Shown here: positions 27,696 to 36,884 of the stretch, piece by piece
Position numbering within the stretch: position 1 is the first letter of the stretch
How the letters are laid out: the number at the start of each line of letters is the position of its first letter
Assembly (NCBI GenBank): GCA_003246625.1
Contig: QJZR01000007.1
Coordinates: forward strand, 1-64,000
Length of the DNA stretch: 64,000 bases
Source: Alphaproteobacteria bacterium
Lineage (GTDB): Bacteria > Pseudomonadota > Alphaproteobacteria > Rhodospirillales > Rhodospirillaceae
Reading direction: 5' to 3'
The notes under the pieces: generated by a model
Told to the model about the DNA's origin: nothing
The model's database searches: none
Seen by the model: the letters and a program-made list of their open reading frames with translations, nothing else
Position numbers and translations under genes: made by a program

Positions 27696-28598
27696 TCAAA
27701 GTGCGGATGCCGCCGCCCGTTCCCACAGCCGTTGCACTTCCCTGCGGCCGCGTTCGGCGGCGCGGTAGAGGCGGATGTTCAGCGTCATCACCAGGCGGTC
27801 GCCGCCGCTTTGCACCAGGGAGCCCTCGGCGAGTTCGCGGCGGATCGCGCTTTCCGGCAACCAGGCCAGGCCCTGCTGTTGCAGCGCCGCGGCCTTGAGC
27901 GCTTCGGACATCGAGTTTTCGTAGCAGAAGTCGAGCTTTCCCGAGAGGTCCTCGCGGTCTACCACCTTTTGCACGATGCGGCCGAGAAAGCTGTCCGGCG
28001 TGTAGCAGAGATAAGGCAACGCGTCCCCCGCCGCGTCGATGTCGTAAAGCGGGCGCCCGGCGGCGTCCGGCGCGCAGACCGGCAGGATGCGGTCGTTCGC
28101 CAGGCGCAGCGACGGATAGCGGCTGATGTCCACGGCGGTGGGCACGATCGGATGGCTGTAGCAGAGCATCAGGTCGCAGGCCCCCGCGGTCACCGCTTCG
28201 ATGCAGTCGTGCACGTTCGTCGCCGCCATGCGCGTCTTGAGGGGACCGAGATTTTCCTCAAGCCCGCGCAGCCAGGCGGGGAAGAAGCTCAGGGCCAGGG
28301 TATGCAGCGCGGTGAACGAGATCACCGCGCCGTGCGTCGGGGTGCGGCCCAGGGCTTCCTCGCGCGCTTCCGCCAGTTCGCGCACCAGATCCGCGGCGGC
28401 GGCGCGGAAGGCGGTGCCCGCCGGAGTCAGCGTTACCGGATAGACGCTGCGGTCGACCAGGCTGGTCCCCACCCAGATTTCAAGGTTGCGGATGCGGCGG
28501 CTGAACGCCGACTGGGTGACGTTGCGGGCCTCCGCGGCGCGCGAGAAGTTGAAGGTGACGGAGAGGGCGAGGAAGTCCTCCAGCCAGTCGAGTTCCAT
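27696..28598 (-). CDS. LysR family transcriptional regulator
   Basis: MELDWLEDFLALSVTFNFSRAAEARNVTQSAFSRRIRNLE LTTR HTH. Confidence 0.93.
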   Translation of the reverse strand: MELDWLEDFLALSVTFNFSRAAEARNVTQSAFSRRIRNLEIWVGTSLVDRSVYPVTLTPAGTAFRAAAADLVRELAEAREEALGRTPTHGAVISFTALHTLALSFFPAWLRGLEENLGPLKTRMAATNVHDCIEAVTAGACDLMLCYSHPIVPTAVDISRYPSLRLANDRILPVCAPDAAGRPLYDIDAAGDALPYLCYTPDSFLGRIVQKVVDREDLSGKLDFCYENSMSEALKAAALQQQGLAWLPESAIRRELAEGSLVQSGGDRLVMTLNIRLYRAAERGRREVQRLWERAAASAL

Positions 28599-28635
28599 GG
28601 GATTCCTCCGGGTGATCGCGGCAATGGGCTATATT

Positions 28636-28649
28636 ATAGGCATAACTAT
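28636..28649. promoter_or_regulatory. Candidate LysR-type operator
   Basis: ATAGGCATAACTAT dyad in the AT-rich divergent intergenic region. Confidence 0.4.
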
Positions 28650-28748
28650 TCCAAAAAAGCATAGTCGATGGCAAATCGGCATTGGACCCGGCGCGACGGA
28701 CGCAGCCATGCTGTCCCGGTTCCAGTCATTTGCCGCGGGAGACGATAC

Positions 28749-29477
28749 ATGCTTGGCGTCCTTGGAGGGATGGGTCCGTTGGCCACCGTCGATTTTCTGG
28801 CGAAGCTGGTGGCGGCTACCGAGGCCGCCACCGACCAGCAGCACATTCCGGTGGTGGTGCGTTCGGTGCCGCAGATTCCCGACCGCTCCGCCTGCATCAT
28901 GAAGGGCGGGGAAAGCCCGTTGCCCGCCCTGCGTCTCGGCATGCGGGAACTGGCCCGCGCCGGGGCGACGGCGGTGGCGATTCCCTGCAACACCGCGCAC
29001 CATTGGGCCGATTCGCTAAGCTCTCCGGATTTGCCGCCGATCCTGCATATCGTCGACGCGGTGGCCGAGCGTTTGGAGCGGATTCTGCCCGGCGGCGGGG
29101 CGATCGCGGTGCTGTCCACCGAGGGCACGCACACCGCCCGCGTTTACGAACATCGGTTGGATGGCGCGCGTTGGCCGATCCTGTCCGCCTCGGCGGCGGA
29201 GATGGCGGCGGTGGGGTACGGCATCGTCCAGGTCAAGGCCGGGCGGATCGACGCCGCGCGGCAAATTTTCCAGCAGCAGGTGGACCGGCTGCGCGCCCGT
29301 GGCGCGGCGGCGATCGTTCTGGCCTGCACCGAAATTCCGGCGGTCTTGCCGGGCGGCGATTCGACGGTGATCGACGCGACCGATGCCTTGGCCTGTCGGT
29401 GCGTGCGGTGGTTCCGGGAAACCTATCGCGGGTTTTCCCCGAACGAAGGCGAGTCGGCGCACCGCATCGCGTCCTAG
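28749..29477 (+). CDS. Aspartate/glutamate racemase family protein
   Basis: MLGVLGGMGPLATVDFLAKL, IPCNTAHHW, VLACTEIP (two catalytic Cys). Confidence 0.92.
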   Translation: MLGVLGGMGPLATVDFLAKLVAATEAATDQQHIPVVVRSVPQIPDRSACIMKGGESPLPALRLGMRELARAGATAVAIPCNTAHHWADSLSSPDLPPILHIVDAVAERLERILPGGGAIAVLSTEGTHTARVYEHRLDGARWPILSASAAEMAAVGYGIVQVKAGRIDAARQIFQQQVDRLRARGAAAIVLACTEIPAVLPGGDSTVIDATDALACRCVRWFRETYRGFSPNEGESAHRIAS

Positions 29478-29537
29478 GACGCCCGCGATATCCGGGCGAG
29501 TGGGTTTTGAAAACAACGGAACAGGAAGGTGACGATC

Positions 29538-30344
29538 ATGAAGAAGTTTTTGATGCCGGCCCTGGCGATGGCCGTGGCCCTGACCGCCGGGTCCGTCGCG
29601 GCCAAGGCGGACGTGTTGGACAAGGTGAAGGAAAAGGGCGTTCTGGTGGTCGGGGTGAAGACCGACTACAAGCCGTTCGGTTTCCGCTCTCCCGATGGGT
29701 CGATCATCGGCATCGAGCCCGAGCTCGCCGCCGACGTGGCGAAGCGCCTCAAGGTGAAGCTGGAACTGGTTCCGGTGATCTCGTCCAACCGCATGGAGTT
29801 CCTGAAGCAGGGCAAGATCGACCTGATGATCGCGACCATGTCGGACAAGCCCGAACGCCGCGAACAGGTGCAGTTCATCGAACCGCTCTACTATTCCGAC
29901 GCGGTCAACATCCTGATGTCGAAGAAGGTCAAGGTCACCGCCTGGAAGCAGCTTAAGGACGCGCCGATCTGCGGTTCCACCGGGACCTTCTACAACAAGC
30001 CGGTGGAATCCGAATACGGCGCCAAGATCGTCGCCTTCGACGGCACGGAAAAGCCGCTGGCGGCCCTCAAGCAGGGCAATTGCGTCGGCTTTCTTTACGA
30101 CCAGAGCCTCGTCCAGGCGAAGCTGACCGAACCGGAATGGTCCGCCGACTACGCCATGCCCTTGCCCTCGATCATGGAGACGCCGTGGGCGATGGCGGTG
30201 GCCAAGGGCGAGGACCGCTTCGCCAAATTCATGAGCGACGTCACCAAGGACTGGATGAAGTCCGGCGCCATCGTCGCCCTGGAAAAGAAGTATGGCATCG
30301 CGCCCACCGCCTACAGCCAGCGCATGCACGCGCAGTTCAAGTAA
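29538..30344 (+). CDS. Amino-acid ABC transporter substrate-binding protein
   Basis: Signal peptide; LVVGVKTDYKPFGFRSPDGSIIGIEPELAADVAKRL SBP family 3. Confidence 0.93.
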   Translation: MKKFLMPALAMAVALTAGSVAAKADVLDKVKEKGVLVVGVKTDYKPFGFRSPDGSIIGIEPELAADVAKRLKVKLELVPVISSNRMEFLKQGKIDLMIATMSDKPERREQVQFIEPLYYSDAVNILMSKKVKVTAWKQLKDAPICGSTGTFYNKPVESEYGAKIVAFDGTEKPLAALKQGNCVGFLYDQSLVQAKLTEPEWSADYAMPLPSIMETPWAMAVAKGEDRFAKFMSDVTKDWMKSGAIVALEKKYGIAPTAYSQRMHAQFK

Positions 30345-30359
30345 GCCGCGATCCGTTTC

Positions 30360-30382
30360 GGCCCCGCTTTCGCGGCGGGGCC
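30360..30382 (+). other. Intra-operon RNA stem-loop
   Basis: ggccccgc-tttcgcg-gcggggcc between the SBP and permease genes. Confidence 0.55.
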
Positions 30383-30416
30383 GGCGCGCCGCCGCGACGA
30401 CGAAGGAGACGCCTCC

Positions 30417-31157
30417 GTGCTTGCCGAATGGTTCCGCGAACTCTATCGCCTGACCGGCATCAATCTGACGATCTTTACCGATTCCTTCGATCAGGCGTTG
30501 TTCCTGCGCGGTCTCGGGACGACGGTGAGCCTGTCGGTGATCTGTCTTTCCCTGTCCCTGCTGATCGGCGTCCTGGGGGCCTGGTGGCAGGCCTCGCGCA
30601 TTCCTCTGGTGCGGGCCTTGGTCAAGGGGTTCGTCGTGGTGTTCCGCACCACGCCGCCGCTGGTGCAGATCTATTTCTTCTATTTCGGGCTGGGGGCGAT
30701 TCTGCCCAGGGTGCCGAACGCGTTCGGCGTGATGCAGCCGATGGTCGGCAATACCCAGTGGGCGATCCTGTCGCTGGCCCTGTTCGCCGGGGCCTTCAAC
30801 ATCGAGATTTTCCGCTCCGGGATCGAGGCGGTGCCGCGTTCCACCATCGAGGCGGCGGAGTCCCTGGGCTTTTCCCGTTCCCTTATTTTCTTCGACGTGG
30901 TGCTGCCCCTGGCCTTCCGCGTCTGCCTGCCCGCCCTCAACAACAATCTGGTCAACTTGGTGAAGACCACCACCCTGGCCTACGCCATCGCGGTTCCGGA
31001 AACCCTTTATGCCGCGCAGCAGATCTGGACCGACGCGTCCAACGTGCCGGAAATGATGACGGTTCTGCTGATCACCTATGTCGCGTTGGTCGGCGTCCTG
31101 GTCGCGGCGGTGCGCCGCATCGAGGCGAAACTGGCGATTCCGGGAGGAATGCGATGA
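30417..31157 (+). CDS. Amino-acid ABC transporter permease
   Basis: RTTPPLVQIYFFYFGL, EIFRSGIEAVPRSTIEAAESLGFS EAA motif; GTG start. Confidence 0.92.
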   Translation: MLAEWFRELYRLTGINLTIFTDSFDQALFLRGLGTTVSLSVICLSLSLLIGVLGAWWQASRIPLVRALVKGFVVVFRTTPPLVQIYFFYFGLGAILPRVPNAFGVMQPMVGNTQWAILSLALFAGAFNIEIFRSGIEAVPRSTIEAAESLGFSRSLIFFDVVLPLAFRVCLPALNNNLVNLVKTTTLAYAIAVPETLYAAQQIWTDASNVPEMMTVLLITYVALVGVLVAAVRRIEAKLAIPGGMR

Positions 31158-31918
31158 AGAAGCTTTCCGCCCTGGCGCTGCTTTTCGCGTTTTGTGCGTG
31201 CCTGCCCGGCGAGGCGTTCGCCGCCGACGGCGGGCGCCCATCGATCCTGGGGGCGCTGTGGAAGTGGGCGCCGCTGTTGCTGTCCGGTTTTGCCTTCAAT
31301 CTGTTGATTTCCGTGCTGGCGATGGCGCTCGGCACCGTGCTGGGGGCGGTTCTCGGCCTTGGCCTGGTCGCGCCGTCCTCCGGCCTGCGCCGGACCAGCC
31401 ACGCCGCCACGCAGTTCTTCCGCAACGCCCCGTGGCTGGTTCTGCTGTTCTTTTGCATGTACCTGATGCCGTTCGAATTCGTCGTCGGCGGCGCGGTGGT
31501 GCCCTTTCCGGGCTGGGTGAAGGCGGTGATCGGCTTCGCCCTGCCGGTGATGGCCAACACCGCCGAGATCGTGCGCGGCGCGGTGCAGTCGATTCCCCCG
31601 GCGCAGTGGGAGGCGGCGGAGTCCCTGTCCTTCACCCGCCGGCAGACCCTGTGGATGGTGATCCTGCCGCAGTGCGTGAAGCGGATGCTGCCGTCCTGGA
31701 TGAACCTGTATTCCCTGGTCACCATGGCGACGTCGCTCGCCTCGGTGGTCGGCGTCTCCGAGATGCTGACCCTGACCGCCGACGCACTGGCCGCCGAGGG
31801 CGGACGCACCGACTTGATGGCGCCGTTCTACGGCTTCGTCCTCTTTTGCTTCTTCGTCTATTGCTATCCGATCGGCGTGTGGACCCGCCGGTTGGAGGCC
31901 CGATACGCGGTGAAATGA
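31154..31918 (+). CDS. Amino-acid ABC transporter permease
   Basis: FRNAPWLVLLFF, EIVRGAVQSIPPAQWEAAESLSF. Confidence 0.92.
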   Translation: MKKLSALALLFAFCACLPGEAFAADGGRPSILGALWKWAPLLLSGFAFNLLISVLAMALGTVLGAVLGLGLVAPSSGLRRTSHAATQFFRNAPWLVLLFFCMYLMPFEFVVGGAVVPFPGWVKAVIGFALPVMANTAEIVRGAVQSIPPAQWEAAESLSFTRRQTLWMVILPQCVKRMLPSWMNLYSLVTMATSLASVVGVSEMLTLTADALAAEGGRTDLMAPFYGFVLFCFFVYCYPIGVWTRRLEARYAVK

Positions 31919-31922
31919 GACC

Positions 31923-32702
31923 ATGATCAAAATTCCAAGCACCTTTCCCTCTCCCCCGGCCTGGACCCCCGACCATCCGATCGTCCGCGTCTCCCAGGTC
32001 TACAAATCCTTCGGCGAGACCCAGGTGCTGAAGGGGGTTTCCATGTCGGTGATGAAGGGAGAGGCGGTGTGCATCGTCGGCCCTTCCGGTTCCGGCAAGT
32101 CGACCCTGCTGCGGACGATCAACGCCCTGGTGCCGATCGACGCGGGTTCGGTGGTGGTGGAAGGACAGGAAGTCTGCGATCCGGAGCTCGACAAGCTTCA
32201 GCTGCGGCGCAAGGTCGGCATGGTCTTTCAGCAGTACAACCTGTTCCCGCACATGACCGCGCTTCAGAACGTGATGATCGCGCCGATCAAGGTGCTGGGG
32301 CAGGACAAGGCCGAGGTCGAGGCGCGGGCCCGGGCGCTGTTGCGGAAGGTCCGTCTGGAGGACAAGGCGGACCGTCATCCGGGCGAGCTTTCCGGCGGCC
32401 AGCAGCAACGCGTCGCGATCGCCCGATCCCTGGCGATGACCCCCGACATCATGCTGTTCGACGAGGTCACGGCGGCCCTCGACCCCGAAACGGTGAAGGA
32501 GGTGCTGGTGACCATCCGCGAACTCGCCGAGGAGGGAATGACCTGCCTGCTGGTGACGCATGAAATGGGCTTTGCCCGCGAGGTGGCGGACCATGTCTAC
32601 TTCACCGACCACGGGGTGATCGTCGAGCACGCGCCGCCCGCCCAGTTCTTCGGCGAGGCAAAGGACCCACGCACCCGCGCCTTCCTCAGCCAGGTTCTCT
32701 GA
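31923..32702 (+). CDS. Amino-acid ABC transporter ATP-binding protein
   Basis: Walker A GPSGSGKST, LSGGQQQRVAIARSLA, Walker B. Confidence 0.96.
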   Translation: MIKIPSTFPSPPAWTPDHPIVRVSQVYKSFGETQVLKGVSMSVMKGEAVCIVGPSGSGKSTLLRTINALVPIDAGSVVVEGQEVCDPELDKLQLRRKVGMVFQQYNLFPHMTALQNVMIAPIKVLGQDKAEVEARARALLRKVRLEDKADRHPGELSGGQQQRVAIARSLAMTPDIMLFDEVTAALDPETVKEVLVTIRELAEEGMTCLLVTHEMGFAREVADHVYFTDHGVIVEHAPPAQFFGEAKDPRTRAFLSQVL

Positions 32703-32713
32703 ACCGTTCCGCG

Positions 32714-32755
32714 AACATATACGCTTGACCATATATATGGTCAGGCGTATATGTT
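32714..32755. promoter_or_regulatory. 42-bp palindromic operator (ArsR)
   Basis: AACATATACGCTTGACCATAT | ATATGGTCAGGCGTATATGTT: 21-nt arms with one mismatch, immediately before the arsR start. Confidence 0.85.
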
Positions 32756-32760
32756 TGCCC

Positions 32761-33114
32761 ATGACCGATCCATCCGCCGTCTTCGTCGCCCTGTCCGATC
32801 CCCTGCGCCGCCGCGCCGTGGCGCTGCTGGCCGCGCGGGGCGAGCTTTGCGTCTGCGAGCTGACCTCCGCCCTGGGCGAGGCGCAGCCGAAGGTTTCCCG
32901 CCATCTCGCCCTGTTGCGCGACGCCGGTTTGGCGCGGGTGCGGCGCGACGGGCGATGGATGCTGTATTCCCTCGATCCCGAGCTGCCGGGCTGGGCGGCG
33001 GACGCGGTGGCCGCCGCCGCCGCCGCGCGCGCCGCCGAACCCGAGGCGGCGGAGGACGCGGCCCGCCTGGCCGCCTTCGCCGGACGCCCGGAAGGAGCCT
33101 GTTCCGATGTCTGA
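32761..33114 (+). CDS. arsR: ArsR family transcriptional regulator
   Basis: ELCVCELTSALGEAQPKVSRHLALLRDAGLARVRRDGRWMLYSL; CVC metal-binding motif. Confidence 0.92.
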   Translation: MTDPSAVFVALSDPLRRRAVALLAARGELCVCELTSALGEAQPKVSRHLALLRDAGLARVRRDGRWMLYSLDPELPGWAADAVAAAAAARAAEPEAAEDAARLAAFAGRPEGACSDV

Positions 33115-34072
33115 TCCGTTTCTCTGGCTGGCCGACCGCGCCGCCTTCGGCCTGCTCGGCCTGACCCCCGGCAGCCACCTGGGCGACGCCGTTCACTTCT
33201 TCGTCGAGGACACGGTCAAGATCTTCGTCCTGATGAGCGCCATCATCTTCCTGATGGGGCTGTTCCGCAGCGTCGTGTCGCCGCACCGGGTGCGCGCCGT
33301 CCTGGCCGGGCGGTCGCGCGGCGCCTCGTACGTGATGGCGGTCGGCCTGGGCGCGGTGACGCCGTTTTGCTCCTGCTCGTCGGTGCCGCTGTTCATCGGC
33401 TTCCTGGAAGGCGGCGTGCCGGTGGGGGCGACCATGGCCTTCCTTATCGCCTCGCCGATGATCAACGAGGTGGCGGTGGTGCTGCTCGGGGTTCTGCTCG
33501 GCTGGCCGGTCGCCGCGCTTTACGTCGTCACCGGCCTCGCCGTCGGCGTGTTCGGCGGCTGGCTGGCCGACCGCACCGGTTTCGAGCGCCACGTCGAAGC
33601 CTTCGTCTGGACGATCCGCATGGGTGCCGAGACCGAGATTCCCGGCGAAACCGGCCTGCGCGCCCGCCTTGCCTTCGCCGCCTCGGAAACCCGCTCCATC
33701 GTCGGCCGGGTCTGGCTTTACGTGCTGGTGGGGGTCGGCCTGGGAGCGGGGCTGCACGGCTTCGTCCCCGAGGACTTCGTGCTGCGCGTCGCCGGGCCGG
33801 ACAATCCGTTGGCGGTGCCGCTGGCGGTGGTCCTGGGGATTCCGCTTTATTCCAACGCCACCGGCATCATTCCGGTGGCCGAGGCCCTGCTCGGCAAGGG
33901 GATGCCGGTGGGCACCGTGCTCGCCCTGATGATGAGCACGGTGGCGATTTCCCTGCCCGAATTCGTCATTCTGCGCCGGGTGGTGACGGTGCCGGGGCTG
34001 GTCCGCTTCGCGATCTTCCTGGGCCTGGCCTTCACCGCCGTCGGCGTGGCCTTCAACCTGATCCTGTCGTGA
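33107..34072 (+). CDS. UPF0718/ArsP-like permease
   Basis: GAVTPFCSCSSVPLFIGFLEGGVPVGATMAFLIASPMINEVA. Confidence 0.88.
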   Translation: MSDPFLWLADRAAFGLLGLTPGSHLGDAVHFFVEDTVKIFVLMSAIIFLMGLFRSVVSPHRVRAVLAGRSRGASYVMAVGLGAVTPFCSCSSVPLFIGFLEGGVPVGATMAFLIASPMINEVAVVLLGVLLGWPVAALYVVTGLAVGVFGGWLADRTGFERHVEAFVWTIRMGAETEIPGETGLRARLAFAASETRSIVGRVWLYVLVGVGLGAGLHGFVPEDFVLRVAGPDNPLAVPLAVVLGIPLYSNATGIIPVAEALLGKGMPVGTVLALMMSTVAISLPEFVILRRVVTVPGLVRFAIFLGLAFTAVGVAFNLILS

Positions 34073-34086
34073 AAGGAAATCCCGCG

Positions 34087-34323
34087 ATGAAACGCATCAA
34101 GGTTCTCGGTTCCGGCTGCAAGACCTGCACCAACGTCGCCGAAACCATCGCCGCCACCGCCAAGGCCCTGGGGGTCGAGGCGACGGTGGAAAAGGTCACC
34201 GACATGGCGGTGGTGATGGGCTATGGCGTGATGGCGATGCCCGGCGTGGTGATCGACGAAAAGGTGGTGCACGCGGGCGGCGCGCCCAGCCCGGCGCAGA
34301 TCGAGGCGTGGCTGAAGGGCTGA
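34087..34323 (+). CDS. Small thioredoxin-like redox-active disulfide protein
   Basis: MKRIKVLGSGCKTCTNVAETI..MAMPGVVIDEKVVHAG. Confidence 0.9.
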   Translation: MKRIKVLGSGCKTCTNVAETIAATAKALGVEATVEKVTDMAVVMGYGVMAMPGVVIDEKVVHAGGAPSPAQIEAWLKG

Positions 34324-34330
34324 TCCGCCC

Positions 34331-35077
34331 CTATTCGTACCAGGCGCGGACGAAATACAGCCCGTCGCTGGGGGCGGTGGCCCCGGCGGCGGCGCGGTCC
34401 CTTGCCTCCAGGGCGGCGCGCAGGTCGTCCGCCGTCCACTTGCCCAGGCCCACCAGGGCCAGGGTGCCCACCATGTTGCGCACCTGATGGTGCAGGAAGG
34501 ACCGCGCCTGGGTGCGGATTTCCACGGTTTCCCCGACGCGGGTCACCGACAGCGCGTCCAGGGTCTTCAACGGCGATTTCGACTGGCAGGCGACGGCGCG
34601 GAACGAGGTGAAATCGTGCCGCCCCACCAGCACCTGCGCCGCCGCGTGCATCGCCTCGGCGTCCAGGGGCCGGGCCACCCACCAGGCGCGTCCGGCCTCC
34701 AGCGCCAGGGGCGCCGGGCGGTTGACGACGCGGTACAGATAGGCCCGCCCCAGACAGGAAAACCGGGCGTGGAAATCGTCGCCGACGATGTCCGCCGCCA
34801 GCACCGCCACCGGCTGCCGCGCCATGTGCAGATGGGCGTTGATCGCGGCGCGCACGGTGTGCGGCGGATCGTCGCGCGGCAGGTCGAAATGCGCCACCTG
34901 ACCCAGGGCGTGGACCCCGGCGTCGGTGCGGCCGGAAGCGAAGGTCGGACACGCCTGGCCGCAGTATCCCAGAATCGCCGCCTCCAACGCCGCCTGCACC
35001 GAGGGACCGTTGTCCTGCCGCTGCCAGCCGACGAAGGAGCGGCCATCGTATTCCAGGGTCAGCTTGACGCGAGGCAT
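34331..35077 (-). CDS. truA: tRNA pseudouridine(38-40) synthase
   Basis: [20 protein letters not shown]. Confidence 0.97.
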   Translation of the reverse strand: MPRVKLTLEYDGRSFVGWQRQDNGPSVQAALEAAILGYCGQACPTFASGRTDAGVHALGQVAHFDLPRDDPPHTVRAAINAHLHMARQPVAVLAADIVGDDFHARFSCLGRAYLYRVVNRPAPLALEAGRAWWVARPLDAEAMHAAAQVLVGRHDFTSFRAVACQSKSPLKTLDALSVTRVGETVEIRTQARSFLHHQVRNMVGTLALVGLGKWTADDLRAALEARDRAAAGATAPSDGLYFVRAWYE

Positions 35078-35094
35078 GGCGTTTGGAATCCAGG

Positions 35095-35301
35095 GTAAGA
35101 GAAACCCAGGCCGGGCTCGGCCCGGACCCGCGAAGGGGCTTGGCCCCTTCGATCCCATTTGTACGGTTTTTCGCCGCGCAGCGGCAATCGTTGATCACGC
35201 CGCGCGATGGCTTTATCGCGCTTCGCGCAAAAATAGGAATGGGGTTTGGGGGGCAAGACCCCAACGGGGTCCGGGGCTGGCCCCGGCCCGGTTTTTACCC
35301 G
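35095..35301. repeat. Mosaic intergenic palindromic repeat, copy B
   Basis: Serial hairpins AAGGGGCTTGGCCCCTT, CGCCGCGCAGCGGC, CGCGCTTCGCG, GGGGCAAGACCCC, GGGGCTGGCCCC between truA and fmt. Confidence 0.8.
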
Positions 35302-36224
35302 AACCGCGTTCCGGCGGGCACCGCGCGGCCGTTGAGGAAGGCGGCGGCGTCGGCGGCCTTGGCTCCGGCGCGTTGCAGCAGGGTCAGGCGCACCGCGCCG
35401 CCGCCGCAGGCGACGGCAAGCTGGTCGTCGAGGGCGGTGCCGGGCTCGCCCGCGCCGGGGATGGCGGCGGCGTTGAGAATCTTGACGCGTTCGCCCGCCA
35501 GTTCGCACCAGGCGCCGGGGAAGGGGGAGAGGCCGCGCACCTGGGCGGAGACCTCCGCCGCGGGGCGGGTCCAATCGACGCGGGCCTCGGCCTTGTCGAT
35601 CTTCTTCGCATAGGTGACGCCGTCGGCGGGTTGCGGTTCGGCCTTCGCCCGTCCGGCGGCCAGGTCGGCGAGCAGCGGCCCGATCATCCGCGCGCCCAGG
35701 GCGGCCAGGGCGTCGTGCAGGCTGGCGGCGGTGTCGGCGGGGCCGATCGGCAGGGATTCCCGCGCCAGCATCGCGCCGGTATCCAGGCCCGCGTCCATTT
35801 GCATCAGGGTGATGCCGGTCGCCGCGTCGCCCGCCATGATCGCGCGCTGGATCGGCGCGGCGCCCCGCCAGCGCGGCAGCAGCGAGGCATGGATGTTGAC
35901 GCAGCCCAGGCGCGGCGCGTCGAGGACGGCCTGCGGCAGGATCAGGCCATAGGCGGCGACCACCGCGACGTCGGCGGCCAGGGCGGCGAACTCCGTCTGC
36001 GCCTCGGGCGTCTTCAGGGAGGTGGGGGTGCGCACCGGCAGGCCGAGCTTCTCGGCCAGGGCGTGCACCGGCGACGGCGTCAGCTTATAGCCGCGTCCGG
36101 CGGGGCGCGGCGGTTGGCTGTAGACGCAGACGATTTCGTGCGCCGGGGCCAGGGCGGCCAGGGCCTCCGCCGCGAAGTCCGGCGTGCCCATGAACACGAT
36201 GCGCAGGCGTTCGGCGTTCCCCAT
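35295..36224 (-). CDS. fmt: Methionyl-tRNA formyltransferase
   Basis: [36 protein letters not shown]. Confidence 0.97.
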   Translation of the reverse strand: MGNAERLRIVFMGTPDFAAEALAALAPAHEIVCVYSQPPRPAGRGYKLTPSPVHALAEKLGLPVRTPTSLKTPEAQTEFAALAADVAVVAAYGLILPQAVLDAPRLGCVNIHASLLPRWRGAAPIQRAIMAGDAATGITLMQMDAGLDTGAMLARESLPIGPADTAASLHDALAALGARMIGPLLADLAAGRAKAEPQPADGVTYAKKIDKAEARVDWTRPAAEVSAQVRGLSPFPGAWCELAGERVKILNAAAIPGAGEPGTALDDQLAVACGGGAVRLTLLQRAGAKAADAAAFLNGRAVPAGTRFG

Positions 36225-36245
36225 GCTGCTTTCCCCCCGCGCCGG

Positions 36246-36761
36246 TCAGTCGTCGGCGCGCTGCTGTTCCTTCTTCACCTTGCGCAGGATCATGTTGCGC
36301 TTCAAGGCGGACAGGTAGTCGATGAAGAGGGTGCCGTCCAGGTGGTCGATCTCGTGCTGCACGCAGGTGGCGAGGATGCCGTCGGCCTCGATCTCGCGCT
36401 TGGCGCCCTCGCGGTCGAGGAAGCGCACCTTCACCTGGGCCGGGCGTTCGACCTCGGCGTACTGCTTGGGCACCGAGAGGCAGCCTTCCTCGTAGGTGTT
36501 GAGGTCCTCGGACTCCCAGATCACCTCGGGGTTGACCAGGCACATCGGCGCGGGCGGTTCGTCCTTGCCCGCCACGTCCAGCACCACGATGCGGCGGGAA
36601 ACGCCCACCTGCGGCGCGGCCAGGCCGATGCCCGGCGCGGCGTACATGGTTTCCAGCATGTCGTCCATCAGGGCACGCACGCCGTCGTCGACGGTTTCCA
36701 CCGGCGCGGCCTTGGCCTTGAGGACGGGGTGGGGGGCGACCAGGATCGGCAGTATCGCCAT
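36246..36761 (-). CDS. def: Peptide deformylase
   Basis: GIGLAAPQVG, EEGCLSVP, QHEIDHLDGTLF. Confidence 0.97.
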   Translation of the reverse strand: MAILPILVAPHPVLKAKAAPVETVDDGVRALMDDMLETMYAAPGIGLAAPQVGVSRRIVVLDVAGKDEPPAPMCLVNPEVIWESEDLNTYEEGCLSVPKQYAEVERPAQVKVRFLDREGAKREIEADGILATCVQHEIDHLDGTLFIDYLSALKRNMILRKVKKEQQRADD

Positions 36762-36884
36762 GGGCGGACAGTCCTTAGTTGCAAACGGTTATCGCTTCGT
36801 CAAAGGGGACATAGGGCGTTTTGCCCCTTCGCGTCAAGCGGCGGCTGGCCTATCCTGCCGGGGAAGGACGGGGAAAGGACGCAG

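Noticed and set aside
24173-27898. 1241-aa plus-strand ORF opposite the FIST kinase (also 9237-11423, 10864-13395, 4747-5943, 5805-7010, 42246-44654)
   Set aside because: Long antisense ORFs are expected in high-GC DNA. Translations are low-complexity (Gly/Arg/Val/Asp-rich) with no motifs, while the opposite strand has clear conserved proteins.
35095-35301. Repeat copies as IS elements or MITEs
   Set aside because: No transposase ORF, no terminal inverted repeats and no target-site duplications could be seen; kept only as an unclassified repeat family.
34926-36884. N-terminal ~650-aa extension of rmuC in the ORF track
   Set aside because: It runs antisense through fmt and def; RmuC motifs start only at the internal ATG 36885.
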